A DNA stretch of 64,000 nucleotides from Streptosporangium roseum DSM 43021 (GTDB lineage Bacteria; Actinomycetota; Actinomycetes; Streptosporangiales; Streptosporangiaceae), in assembly GCF_000024865.1 (NCBI RefSeq), contig NC_013595.1:5270001-5334000 (forward strand). Direction: 5' to 3'. Under the pieces are notes generated by a model. It worked only from the letters and a program-made list of their open reading frames with translations, ran no database searches and had not been told where the DNA came from. The position numbers and the translations under genes are program-made. Positions 8,952-16,942 of this stretch are shown here, piece after piece (the first letter of the stretch is position 1; each line of letters begins with the position of its first letter).

Positions 8952-8982
8952 TTGACCTCAACTGTGGTTGAGATTGCACGAT
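8952..8982 (+). promoter_or_regulatory. SoxR/MerR-type promoter with operator palindrome
   Basis: TTGACC (8952-8957) and CACGAT (8977-8982) are separated by 19 bp, the overlong spacer typical of MerR-family promoters. The spacer carries the inverted repeat CTCAAC-TGTG-GTTGAG (8957-8972). The arrangement closely parallels the E. coli soxS promoter, where CCTCAAG...CTTGAGG lies between TTTACC and TATACT. It would drive the ABM-domain gene 46 bp downstream. No MerR-family gene is in the window, so the regulator must act from elsewhere. Confidence 0.6.
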
Positions 8983-9027
8983 AGCGGCCGGGGCATTGCC
9001 CCGCATCCGACCTTGAGGAGTGTGTCC

Positions 9028-9390
9028 GTGAGCACGGATTCCGGTTTCTATTCGATCATCGACTACACCGTTGATGGCTTTGACACGCAGCGTGAGCTGG
9101 TGGAGGCGTTCGCGGAGATCCAGGAGCGGTGGGTGCGCTTCTATCCCGGCTACCGCTCGGCCCGATTCCACGTGAGCACCGACGGCAGCCGCGTGTACAA
9201 CATCGTGCACTGGGCGAGCGAAGCGGACTACCGCCACTTCGTGGAGACCTCCGACACCGATGGCCGGATGGCCGCCATCGGCAAGGCACTGGAGGGCCTG
9301 TCCGGTAAGGCCGAACCCCGCATGACGGGGGCGCCCACCTACACCGTCGTCCGCGAGGTCGGTCCCGGGCCGCAGCGCCTCGATGCCTGA
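9028..9390 (+). CDS. Antibiotic biosynthesis monooxygenase (ABM) domain protein
   Basis: A 120-aa single-domain protein of the dimeric alpha/beta-barrel ABM fold: GFYSIIDYTVDGFDTQRELV, then RSARFHVSTDGSRVYNIVHW and the YRHFVET helix. GTG at 9028 was chosen because AGGAG ends 7 nt upstream. GTG 9022 is too close to that site, and the ATG at 8968 lies inside the promoter. Such proteins are cofactor-free monooxygenases or quinol-handling proteins. The SoxR-like promoter immediately upstream suggests induction by redox-active compounds, an inference from the operator only. A DsbA-like gene follows in the same direction. Confidence 0.8.
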   Translation: MSTDSGFYSIIDYTVDGFDTQRELVEAFAEIQERWVRFYPGYRSARFHVSTDGSRVYNIVHWASEADYRHFVETSDTDGRMAAIGKALEGLSGKAEPRMTGAPTYTVVREVGPGPQRLDA

Positions 9391-9489
9391 TCGACCGACC
9401 CCTTTCGGCGGGCGGTTGTGCCCGCCGGCACCACATCGCCGGGTAGGCCGGACCAGCTCCATCAACCACGATCACTGTGCGGGACGTTC

Positions 9490-10149
9490 ATGAAGCTCGA
9501 GATATACGCCGATGTGTTGTGCCCCTGGTGCTACATCGGCAAAAGACGCCTGACGGCCGCCTTGGCCCAGCAGACCGGCCGCACCAGCATCGAGATCGTC
9601 TGGCGCGGCTACGAACTCGCGCCGGACGAAGGCCGGACCCCCGGCCCGACCGCCGCGGAGGCCATGGCCGGCTGGTGGGGCGAGCAGGCACCCGCCCGCA
9701 TCGCCCGGATCCGCTCGCTGGGCGCGGCCGAAGGCCTGGAGCTGAACTTGCATCTGGCCCGCCCGGTGAACACCTTCGACGCGCACCGGCTGGTCAAGCT
9801 CGCCACCGACCGCGGCCGAGCCGACCAGATGATGGAGCTGCTGCTGCACGCCTACCACACCGAGGGGCACAACGTGGCCGATGCGCAGGTCCTGCAGCGC
9901 CTGGGCGGCGAGGCCGGGCTGGACGCCGGGGAGGTGCTCGCTGTCCTGGACGGCGACGACTACGCCGACGAGGTACGCGCCGACCGGCGCCGCGCGGCCG
10001 AGCACGGCGTCACCGGCGTGCCCAGCCTCGTGATCGACGGCCGCCCGCCGGTCTCCGGAGTCCAGCCCGTCGCCGATCTGCACGTGCTCCTGCGGAACGA
10101 CCCGACCGGCTCACCCGGCGTTGTGATCAAGCCTGGCCGGCCAGGCTGA
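9490..10149 (+). CDS. DsbA-family thiol oxidoreductase (FrnE-like)
   Basis: A 219-aa thioredoxin-fold protein with the active site CPWC at residues 11-14 (VLCPWCYIGKRRL), the helical insertion, and the cis-Pro region GVTGVPSLVIDG. There is no signal peptide, so it is cytoplasmic like FrnE/2-hydroxychromene isomerase-type members. The start at 9490 gives the conserved MKLEIYADVLCPWC N-terminus, though the ribosome site is weak. It lies 99 bp after the ABM gene in the same orientation, so both may answer to the same redox-responsive promoter. Confidence 0.85.
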   Translation: MKLEIYADVLCPWCYIGKRRLTAALAQQTGRTSIEIVWRGYELAPDEGRTPGPTAAEAMAGWWGEQAPARIARIRSLGAAEGLELNLHLARPVNTFDAHRLVKLATDRGRADQMMELLLHAYHTEGHNVADAQVLQRLGGEAGLDAGEVLAVLDGDDYADEVRADRRRAAEHGVTGVPSLVIDGRPPVSGVQPVADLHVLLRNDPTGSPGVVIKPGRPG

Positions 10150-10164
10150 CAGACGATCCGGGGC

Positions 10165-11055
10165 GTGCGGGTCTCCTACGACACCCTCGCCTGGACGCAG
10201 CAGTGGTACGTGCGGGAGGCGACCCTCCACGAGGCCAACACCGTGATCGTCAACCACCACTACAAGTTGGAGCTGGCCAAGAAGTTCGGCGGCGGCACCA
10301 TGTCGTCCTTCGACGGGCAGCGCTTCCCTGTGCGCGGCAAGTCCACGACCGCCCGGGACATGGTCATCCACGGCGGCCGAGTCCTGTCGACCTACACCCA
10401 CGTGTCCGACCAGTGGTCGACCTACGGGACCAAGCAGATCGTGCCGACCACCCGCGAAGGCCATTGCACCCTCGATGAGCTGCTCGGGAACGACACAGAC
10501 CTGCCGATCCGCGAGCACACCACCGGCACCCACGGTGCGACCCTGGTGAACTTCGGGCTGTTCGACCTGGTCGGCAAGTCCCTCACCCCGCGCGTCCGCG
10601 ACCTCGGAAAGATCACCATGGTGCGGGGTGATTCCCCTGCCGCCACGAACGCGCTGTACCCGCACGCCGGGCCGCTGCCGGCCGACCGGTGGAATGAGGA
10701 CCTGGTCGCTGGGTGCTGGCCCGACCTGCCGCGGATGGGCGGATCTTTGAAGTTCGGGGAGGCGACCGCGTCCCCGATCGTCGGGAAGTGATCTGCTGGA
10801 CAACCGGGTACTACGGGATGGGCATCGGCGAACTACGCGGCCGGGGCCGCGAGGTCCCCGACGAACTGCTGTCGTTCATCGTCCCCGGCCCCCGCGAGAA
10901 CATCAACTGCCCCCAGCCCCCGCGAGGACATCAACTTTTTCGGGTTCGTCAACGTCGACATCGAAGCCGAACTCGCCAAGCTCGACGGCGGGTGGCGGCC
11001 GCTGCGCCCCACCCAGGTGACCGAGTCCGGCACGACATTCATGCTGCAGCCCTAG
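10165..11055 (+). pseudogene. Tn3-family TnpA remnant
   Basis: 10165-10790 encodes part of a Tn3 transposase: VSYDTLAWTQQWYVREATL, TMSSFDGQRFPVRGKSTTA, STYGTKQIVPTTREGH, LTPRVRDLGKITMVRGDSPA, GGSLKFGEATASPIVGK. About 50-60 codons containing the catalytic Glu are then missing. The C-terminal segment resumes out of frame (VICWTTGYYGMGIGELRGRG, REVPDELLSFIVPGPRENIN). A near-perfect 20-bp tandem duplication (about 10888-10936) precedes the tail INFFGFVNVDIEAELAKLDG, ending at 11055. The N-terminal two thirds are gone and no 38-bp ends were recognised. Confidence 0.8.
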
Positions 11056-11125
11056 CCCAGGCCCCTGCCCTCAGTGCTCTTGTCGCAGATTTGCTGTGGT
11101 GGCGGCGCATCAATTCCCCGATCCT

Positions 11126-12214
11126 TCACCTGTTGGTGTGCGGGGCTGTCGCGGGTAGTTCCACAGCGATACGGATCCCGCCGGCAGAGCGCGGGGTGAG
11201 GGTGAGCGTTCCGTCGTGTGCCTGGGTGATGGTTTTGACGATTGCCAGGCCGAGGCCGACGCCTGCGTGATCGGTGTATATGCGCTCGGTGCCGCGCTGG
11301 AATGGTTCGGTGAGCGTCGAGACCAGCTGTGGGGTGAGCTTCTCGCCGGTGTTTTCGACAGTGAGCACCACAGCCCTGGGGCAGACGCTGGTATTCACCC
11401 ACACGGTGCCCTGTTCAGGCAGGTTGTGGACGATCGCGTTCTGCACGAGGTTCATGGTCAACTGCAGCAGGAGCGCTTGCGATCCGATGGCGGGGGTGAT
11501 GTCACCGGAGGTCTCGATGGCGACGCCGCGCTTTTCCGCCAGGGGGAGGAGCGTCTCGGCGGCTTCTTCCGCCAGGAGAGACAGGTCGACGTGTTCCCGG
11601 GTGAAGGACCGCTGGTCGGCGCGGCTGAGCAGGAGCAATGCTTCAGTGAGGTCGATCGCCCGGGTGTTGACGGCGTGGAGGCGTTCGATGACTTCGCCGG
11701 TGTCGCGGTTCGGATCGGTGCGGGCCACGTCGAGAAGTGCCTTCGAGATCGCCAGCGGGGTGCGCAACTCGTGAGAGGCGTTGGCTGCGAATCTCCGCTG
11801 TTCGGCGACGTGCGCTTCGAGCCGCTCGAGCATGCCGTCGAAGACGTCGGCGAGTTCGCGGAACTCATCTTTGCGGCCCGGTAGCCGGATCCGGTGGGAG
11901 AGTGACCCGTTCGTGGCCATGCGTGTGGCGTCCGTGATGCGGGTCAGCGGGGCGAGCATCCGGCCGGCGAGGATCCACCCTCCAACGAGGCCGAACATCA
12001 GCAGGAAGAACAGTATCGCGCCCGCGGCCGACGCGAAGTCGCGCAGGAGGGTCGAGCGGCTCAGCACTCCCCCGGGGACACTCGCGTAGTCGGGCAGGTG
12101 GCGCAGGATGAAGATCCACACCGCCGCGGGCAGCAGGACGCCGGCGAGCATGAGGAATCCGGCGTAGCTGAGGGTGAGTTTGAGGCGAACGCTCAACCCA
12201 GGCGCTCTATCCAC
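11126..12214 (-). CDS. VanS-like sensor histidine kinase
   Basis: A 362-aa protein. The GTG start at 12214 overlaps the regulator stop by 8 bp. A transmembrane helix lies at about residues 12-37, then a short extracytoplasmic loop, and a second helix (FASAAGAILFFLLMFGLVGG). A HAMP linker follows, then the HisKA domain with ASHELRTPLAISKALLD and the HATPase_c domain (NLVQNAIVHN, HAGVGLGLAIVKTI). The small loop is typical of actinomycete VanS proteins. It is transcribed after the vanR-like gene and away from vanY/vanJ-like genes, which it most likely controls in response to cell-wall-active antibiotics. That role comes from the neighbours, not from the kinase itself. Confidence 0.88.
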   Translation of the reverse strand: MDRAPGLSVRLKLTLSYAGFLMLAGVLLPAAVWIFILRHLPDYASVPGGVLSRSTLLRDFASAAGAILFFLLMFGLVGGWILAGRMLAPLTRITDATRMATNGSLSHRIRLPGRKDEFRELADVFDGMLERLEAHVAEQRRFAANASHELRTPLAISKALLDVARTDPNRDTGEVIERLHAVNTRAIDLTEALLLLSRADQRSFTREHVDLSLLAEEAAETLLPLAEKRGVAIETSGDITPAIGSQALLLQLTMNLVQNAIVHNLPEQGTVWVNTSVCPRAVVLTVENTGEKLTPQLVSTLTEPFQRGTERIYTDHAGVGLGLAIVKTITQAHDGTLTLTPRSAGGIRIAVELPATAPHTNR

Positions 12215-12902
12215 GGTCTCCTCCCTCGTGTCCGGCCTCTGGTTGCGTGTCAATGCGGTAGCCGACGCCGGGAACGGTGGCGATGATCCAGGGTTCGCCG
12301 AGACGCTTGCGCAGTGCCGAGACCGTGATGCGCACGGCGTTGGTGAACGGGTCGGCGTTCTCATCCCACGCCCGCTCCAGGAGTTCTTCGGCGCTGACGA
12401 CACCGCCTTCGGCAGCGACGAGGATTTCGAGCACGGCGAACTGCTTCCTGGTCAGCGCGACATAGCGGCCGTCCCGGTAGACCTCCCTGCGGAACGGATC
12501 CAGCCGCAGACCGGCGATCTCTCGCACAGGCGGCCTGTTGTGGGCACGTCTGCGGTCGAGTGCTCTGAGCCTGAGGACGAGCTCCCGGAGCTCGAAAGGC
12601 TTGGTGAGGTAGTCGTCGGCGCCGAGCTCGAACCCGGAGGCCTTGTCGTCGAGCCGGTCGGCAGCGGTGAGCATGAGGATCGGCATGCCGCTGCCGGAGG
12701 CGACGACGCGTTTGGCGATCTCGTCACCGGACGGCCCGGGGATGTCACGGTCGAGGACGGCGATGTCGTAGGCGTTGAAGCTCAGCAGCTCCAGAGCGGT
12801 GTCACCGTCGCCCGCGATGTCGGACGCGATCGCTTCCAGGCGCAGGCCGGCACGGATGGCTTCCGCCAGAAAGGGTTCGTCCTCGACGATCAACACACGC
12901 AT
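12207..12902 (-). CDS. VanR-like OmpR-family response regulator
   Basis: A 231-aa protein. The receiver domain has E8/D9, phosphoacceptor D51 in YDIAVLDRDIPGPSGDE and Lys in DDYLTKPFELRELVLRLRA. The winged-helix DNA-binding domain starts at about residue 130 (YVALTRKQFAVLEILVAAEG; TVSALRKRLGEPWIIATVPG). ATG at 12902 begins MRVLIVEDEPFL. It shares the 87-bp intergenic region with the divergent vanY-like gene, so one protein-binding site there could serve both promoters. Confidence 0.9.
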   Translation of the reverse strand: MRVLIVEDEPFLAEAIRAGLRLEAIASDIAGDGDTALELLSFNAYDIAVLDRDIPGPSGDEIAKRVVASGSGMPILMLTAADRLDDKASGFELGADDYLTKPFELRELVLRLRALDRRRAHNRPPVREIAGLRLDPFRREVYRDGRYVALTRKQFAVLEILVAAEGGVVSAEELLERAWDENADPFTNAVRITVSALRKRLGEPWIIATVPGVGYRIDTQPEAGHEGGDRG

Positions 12903-12989
12903 ACGATCGATGCTACGGGCCGGCGCATATCGTCGGCGTATCGAAAATTCCATACGCGCCGGCAACTTCACGCCGCCTTGACTGGCAGT

Positions 12990-13685
12990 ATGTCTCAAAT
13001 ACCAGCCTCGACGCGGAAAACGTCCCGCAAGATTTACTGGATTCTCGGCGTTGGCCTGATATTCGTCATTGCGATGATCAGCACGGCCCTTGGCTATGAG
13101 TCGCAGAACTCTCCGCCCTCCTCGGCCGCGCCGTGGTCCTCCCCCGCCGCGTCGCCCTCGGATGTTCCTTGCGGTGTGCAACGTGGTTCGCCCGGCGAGA
13201 AAGGTCCTCGCAGTGAACACCGTGGTCCGCTCGGCGAGGCCGACGGTGTCGTCCCCGACGGTGTCACGGTTTTCGACGACGCGATTCCGGCCGTGGCCAA
13301 CCTCGATACCGATCTCTTCAAGGCGCTCCGCCGGGCCGCGACGGACGCCGCGAATGAAAGAATCAAATTCTACGTCAGTAGCGGCTGGCGTTCCCCGGCG
13401 TACCAGAATCAGCTTCTTCGCGAAGCGGTCTCCAAATACGGCTCTGAGAAAGAGGCCGCCCGATGGGTGGCAACTGCGGCGACCTCGCTTCACGTGAAAG
13501 GGGAGGCGGTCGACATCGGGCACTCCGATGCCACCGTGTGGCTGTCGAAACACGGGGCCGAGTACGGGCTGTGCCAGATCTACAGGAACGAAACCTGGCA
13601 CTACGAACTGCGCCCCGAAGCGATCGATCACGGCTGCCCGCGCATGTACGCCGACCCCACCCAGGACCCCAGGATGCGGAAGTGA
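12990..13685 (+). CDS. vanY: VanY-like D,D-carboxypeptidase
   Basis: A 231-aa protein with an N-terminal membrane anchor (residues 14-34, IYWILGVGLIFVIAMIST). A low-complexity Pro/Ser linker follows, then a peptidase M15B/VanY domain. The zinc motif SxHxxGxAxD is present (SLHVKGEAVD, H168 and D175), and ETWHYE supplies catalytic E201 and ligand H204. Family members remove the terminal D-Ala from peptidoglycan pentapeptides, lowering glycopeptide binding. No Shine-Dalgarno site precedes ATG 12990, so the mRNA may be leaderless. Its stop overlaps the next gene (GTGA), giving a two-gene operon divergent from the VanRS-like genes. Confidence 0.9.
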   Translation: MSQIPASTRKTSRKIYWILGVGLIFVIAMISTALGYESQNSPPSSAAPWSSPAASPSDVPCGVQRGSPGEKGPRSEHRGPLGEADGVVPDGVTVFDDAIPAVANLDTDLFKALRRAATDAANERIKFYVSSGWRSPAYQNQLLREAVSKYGSEKEAARWVATAATSLHVKGEAVDIGHSDATVWLSKHGAEYGLCQIYRNETWHYELRPEAIDHGCPRMYADPTQDPRMRK

Positions 13686-14758
13686 CCGACAGTATGCGAG
13701 GACAGGCGCCGGTGGACAGGGCAGAGTCCGGACAGGGCGGCGTCGGCCGCTGGCGCGCGGGCGTCCGCCGGGCGATCCTGATCGGCTCCCGACCGGCGCC
13801 CTGGAGGCGTGGCCTGGTGCTCGCAGCACTGGCGCTGCTGCTGGGCCTGCTCATGCTGCTGCACGCGAAGATCCCGAACCGGCCCGGGAACCTCGGCAGC
13901 CTGGTGGAGACCTTCCTGCCGTGGTTCGGCCTGGGCATTCCGGTGCTGCTGGCCGGGGCGCTGTGGCGCCGCTCCGCCTCTGCGGTGGCCGCGCTGCTGC
14001 TGCCGGTCGTGGTGTGGGTTTACCTCTTCGGCGAGCAGCTCACCGACAAGTCCCACCCGGGTGCCGACCTCACCGTGGCCAGCCACAACGTCGGCGCCGC
14101 CAACCCCGACCCCGCCGGCACCGCCCGCGACCTGGCCGCCTCCGGGGCGAACGTGCTGGCGCTGGAGGAGCTGATCCCGCAGACCACAGGCACGTACGAG
14201 AAGGAACTGGCGAAAACCTACCCCTACCACACGGTGCTGGGCACGGTCGGGCTGTGGAGCAAGCTGCCACTGTCGGGCACCCAGCCGATCGACATCATGA
14301 ACTACGGGACACTGGCGGAAACCATACCGGCCGACACAAAGATGGCCCCGAACCGGGCGCTGCGCACCACGGTGGCCACGGACCATGGGCCGCTGACGGT
14401 GTATGTGGCCCACCTGGGGTCCGTACGGGTGAATCCCAAGGCGGGCTTCTGGACGGCCTCGCGGAACATAGGCGTGCAGGCGCTCGGCAAGGCCGTCGCC
14501 GCCGAGAAGAACAAGCGGGTGGTGTTGCTCGGCGACCTGAACGGCACCATGGACGACCGCGTGTTCGCCGACATCACCTCACAGATGCACTCGGCCCAGG
14601 ACGCGGCCGGGGACGGCTTCGGCTTCACCTGGCCGGCGTCCTTCCCGGTGGTACGGGCCGACGAGATCCTGGTCCGCGGCGTGGAGCTGGAGAGCTCATG
14701 GGTGCTGCCGGCCACCGGCAGCGACCACCTGCCGGTGGTGGCCGGAATCAGCTGGTGA
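13682..14758 (+). CDS. VanJ-like membrane endonuclease/exonuclease/phosphatase protein
   Basis: A 358-aa protein starting at GTG 13682, overlapping the vanY-like stop. An in-frame ATG at 13694 is the alternative. Three hydrophobic helices occur in residues about 40-125 (LVLAALALLLGLLMLLHA, VETFLPWFGLGIPVLLAGAL, VAALLLPVVVWVYLFG). An EEP-fold domain follows with SHNVG, ALEEL (catalytic Glu), VAHLGS, LLGDLNGTMDD and GSDHLPVVAGI (catalytic Asp-His). This layout matches Streptomyces VanJ/StaP, a membrane phosphatase linked to teicoplanin resistance through undecaprenyl-phosphate recycling. Operon pairing with a VanY-like gene and divergent VanRS supports that role. Confidence 0.82.
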   Translation: MTDSMRGQAPVDRAESGQGGVGRWRAGVRRAILIGSRPAPWRRGLVLAALALLLGLLMLLHAKIPNRPGNLGSLVETFLPWFGLGIPVLLAGALWRRSASAVAALLLPVVVWVYLFGEQLTDKSHPGADLTVASHNVGAANPDPAGTARDLAASGANVLALEELIPQTTGTYEKELAKTYPYHTVLGTVGLWSKLPLSGTQPIDIMNYGTLAETIPADTKMAPNRALRTTVATDHGPLTVYVAHLGSVRVNPKAGFWTASRNIGVQALGKAVAAEKNKRVVLLGDLNGTMDDRVFADITSQMHSAQDAAGDGFGFTWPASFPVVRADEILVRGVELESSWVLPATGSDHLPVVAGISW

Positions 14759-15568
14759 ACACCGCGCCGCACCGGAACCGGAGCCTGCCCCCGCCTATGC
14801 ACCCCAGAAGCCACTGGTGAGTTACCTGGCACCTGGTCGGCCGCTCGTTAACGCTCACCCTCCACCCGCCACAGGGCGCGGCCTTCGGGGAGCTGGGTGC
14901 GGAAATCAGCGGTAGCGATCGGCCTCGATCGCGTCACCGCTCATGCCTGGTTTGTTGTGACACAGAATTTGAACTACCTGTCACACTGGCCTCACCGGCC
15001 GGACGAACGCCCAGCTCGCCGGGGGCCAGGCCGGCCCCGACTCGGCAACGTTACGGGTCACATCAGCGCGGGAGGTCCTCGTGACGGTCGTGCCGTTCCC
15101 CACCCCGCCCCCGACCCGGCCGCGGCCGCCGGCGGGGAGACCGTCCCGGGCGCCGTCGACCGGCACCTCGCCGGCCTCGGCCGGTACGTCCAACTCGGCG
15201 AACAAGCCTCCGTCCGCCTCACCGCCGACGCCGACCCCGCCTCACGACGCCGAAGCCGTTGACGTTTCCCTGGGAAGCGCTACATCACTGCAGGTCAACG
15301 GCGGGTTCGTTCATCTGTCGCCGATTGCTACGGGGACCCCGTGACCGGCCGCGAAGTGGCTGAGGGGTACACCTCCGATTCGCCGTACGGTGACTGTGAA
15401 ACGGTGGCCGGACGGTTGCGAGCTGCTGTGTGTGCGCCCGTTGTCAAGGAACACTGCGCGCTCTGCTAACGACTCCCATGATCGGCCGCAAACATACTGA
15501 GCACGTCGTATCCGCCGAACGGGTTCGACGCCGTAAATTTCCGAAGGATTCTCAGTACAGGGCAGGGA
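14759..15568. other. Intergenic region with a degenerate small gene
   Basis: About 800 bp. An 18-nt-spaced inverted repeat (TGTGAC at 14956, GTCACA at 14980) is present, of unknown meaning. A possible proline-rich small gene at 15081-15344 is listed separately. From about 15430 on, the sequence resembles the upstream region of the paralogue at 16734 in inverted orientation (shared GTGTGCGC and ACTGCGCGCT words), so the promoter region was duplicated along with the gene. Confidence 0.45.
15081..15344 (+). CDS. Possible proline-rich small protein
   Basis: GTG at 15081 has GGGAGG 5 nt upstream. The 87-aa product has a Pro/Thr/Ser-rich first half (PFPTPPPTRPRPPAGRPS) and a more globular end (VDVSLGSATSLQVNGGFVHL). 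Its TGA overlaps a GTG that opens a 42-aa frame (15341-15469) ending in CALC. The two may be a frameshifted single gene or a coupled pair. No family was recognised and the codon pattern is not decisive. Confidence 0.3.
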   Translation: MTVVPFPTPPPTRPRPPAGRPSRAPSTGTSPASAGTSNSANKPPSASPPTPTPPHDAEAVDVSLGSATSLQVNGGFVHLSPIATGTP

Positions 15569-15904
15569 ATGAAAAGAAATCTCAGGCGATGGGGTGCCCT
15601 CGGCGCCGCGGCCGTTTCGCTGGCCGGGGCCATGGTCGTCACGGGCGGGGCCACATCGGCACACGCGGACACCCGGTGCAGCGTGAACGCGATCGCCATC
15701 AACGCCGGACCCGGCGGAGAGCCCAAGGCGCTGGCGTGGGGGCACTCCCACAAAACCGGTAACCACTACGTCCAAAGCTCCAAATGGTCCTCCTTTACGG
15801 GGAAGTACCTCTGGCAGTGGATGGCCGACAATAACGGCGGGAATGACGGTGACACCGCGGACACCTATTACGGCCCGAGCTTCTGTGACAACCCCGCGTG
15901 GTAG
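15569..15904 (+). CDS. Small secreted protein, paralogue A (111 aa)
   Basis: The signal peptide is RWGALGAAAVSLAGAMVV..., cleaved near SAHA-DTRC (about residue 34). The mature domain of about 77 aa has two Cys (TRC and SFC), Trp/Tyr/Gly/Asn/Asp content, a GHSHKTGNHYV motif and a repeated acidic stretch NNGGNDGDTADTY. Its convergent partner at 16734-16399 has the same length, nearly the same first 34 codons and a clearly related but diverged mature part (GHSHNGGNHYI; NDGGSDGDTGDTY). The HSH/GDT motifs look like metal-binding candidates. No family recognised. The function is unknown, possibly a secreted structural or inhibitory protein. Confidence 0.75.
   Translation: MKRNLRRWGALGAAAVSLAGAMVVTGGATSAHADTRCSVNAIAINAGPGGEPKALAWGHSHKTGNHYVQSSKWSSFTGKYLWQWMADNNGGNDGDTADTYYGPSFCDNPAW
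15588..15680 (+). repeat. 93-bp inverted repeat, arm 1 (signal-peptide coding)
   Basis: Matches the reverse complement of 16623-16715 at 90 of 93 positions. It covers the signal peptide and first residues of paralogue A. The identity stops sharply where the mature domain begins. Confidence 0.9.
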
Positions 15905-16398
15905 CGCTCACGGACGAGCGCGACTCCGGTCCGTGAAGGCCTCACCAGCCACGCGAGAGGCGTCGGATAACACGTCGTCGCCTCTTCCGTCGCGGACCGT
16001 CGCCGACCACGGGCGCAGCCGTGTGAAAGCGCCGGTCCGTCGGCCAGGAAGAGCATCTTGGTAAGACGCGTCGCGGCCTTCCCGATTTTCCCGGGAAGTC
16101 GCCGTTCTGGTTCGAAAGGCGTTTCGCCTTCGAAAAACCCCGATGCTTGAACGATTCCTCGCACGGTCGCCCCGGACGGTTGCGGCGCCGGGCCACCCGT
16201 AACCCGAGAGACCCTGTTCACCGGCCAGGCGAACAGGGTCTCTCACCTCGCGGCGACGATATTCCGACCTGCCCGCCCGCCTGTCGAAACCCCCGATGAA
16301 TCGCTCGGTGATCGAACGACGACCGGTATGCGGCATCAGAGGTGTCATGTGTCCCGACGCCTTTGCGGACGGAGGCTTCGCTCATTCAGCGGGCGTCA
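15905..16398. other. Spacer between convergent paralogues
   Basis: About 490 bp between two convergent genes. It contains the perfect hairpin listed at 16206-16244. No reading frame with coding character was seen. The remainder has no recognised feature. Confidence 0.5.
16206..16244. terminator. Bidirectional-type hairpin between convergent genes
   Basis: A perfect 14-bp stem (16206-16219 with 16231-16244) around an 11-nt loop, lying between the stops of the two convergent secreted-protein genes. It is symmetrical and so could end transcription from either side. Confidence 0.75.
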
Positions 16399-16734
16399 CT
16401 ACCAGGGGGGACTACCGCACCAGCGCGACCCGAAGTAGGTGTCCCCCGTGTCACCGTCCGACCCGCCGTCGTTGTCCGCCCACCAGTTCCATATGTACAG
16501 CCCCGAGTTGGCGTCCCACCCGAAATCATGGATGTAGTGGTTGCCACCGTTGTGGGAGTGACCAGGGGCATCGCTGATGGGATCTCCGCCGGGACTGTCG
16601 TTGATCTTGATCCATCCCCAATTGCACCGGGTGTCCGCATGCGCCGATGTGGCCCCGCCCGTGACGACCATGGCCCCGGCCAGCGATACGGCCGCGGCGC
16701 CGAGGGCACCCCATCGTTTGATGGTCCGCGTCAT
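16399..16734 (-). CDS. Small secreted protein, paralogue B (111 aa)
   Basis: ATG at 16734 follows AAGGGGAAAGAA, an excellent ribosome site. The frame is open further upstream, but that part is promoter sequence. The signal peptide is identical to paralogue A over about 30 residues (RWGALGAAAVSLAGAMVV...SAHADTRC). The mature part has GHSHNGGNHYIHDFGWD, WADNDGGSDGDTGDTYFG and a second Cys in SRWCGSPPW. The Cys, HSH and GDT positions are conserved between the paralogues, so these are the likely functional residues. The upstream regions also resemble each other, suggesting the same regulation. Confidence 0.8.
   Translation of the reverse strand: MTRTIKRWGALGAAAVSLAGAMVVTGGATSAHADTRCNWGWIKINDSPGGDPISDAPGHSHNGGNHYIHDFGWDANSGLYIWNWWADNDGGSDGDTGDTYFGSRWCGSPPW
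16623..16715 (-). repeat. 93-bp inverted repeat, arm 2
   Basis: Partner of 15588-15680, with three mismatches in 93 bp. The paralogues' mature regions are far more diverged, so recent gene conversion or strong selection on this part is implied. Confidence 0.9.
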
Positions 16735-16942
16735 TTCTTTCCCCTTTGCTAAGAAGTTCCTGGAAACGTGCGGCGTCAAATCCACCCACTGCGATCCGAC
16801 CCGCTCAGTATCCGGGTGACCGACCTCGGAAGTCTTTACCGCAGCGCGCAGTATTCTTGGCAGTGAGCGCACACCAGGATCCAGCACCGATCGGAAGGCA
16901 TCCACCCGGACGAGATGCGGAACCGGCGCCCTGATTCATTCC

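Noticed and set aside
12903..13829. Upstream extension of the VanR-like frame to a start at 13829
   Set aside because: The extension is antisense to the vanY-like gene. The receiver domain starts at ATG 12902.
11126..14758. A full glycopeptide-resistance (vanHAX) operon
   Set aside because: Only VanR, VanS, VanY and VanJ-like genes are present. No D-Ala-D-Lac ligase, VanH or VanX gene is in the window.
14956..14985. TGTGAC...GTCACA as a Crp-type operator
   Set aside because: The half-sites are 18 nt apart rather than the six expected for Crp, and no gene starts right after it.
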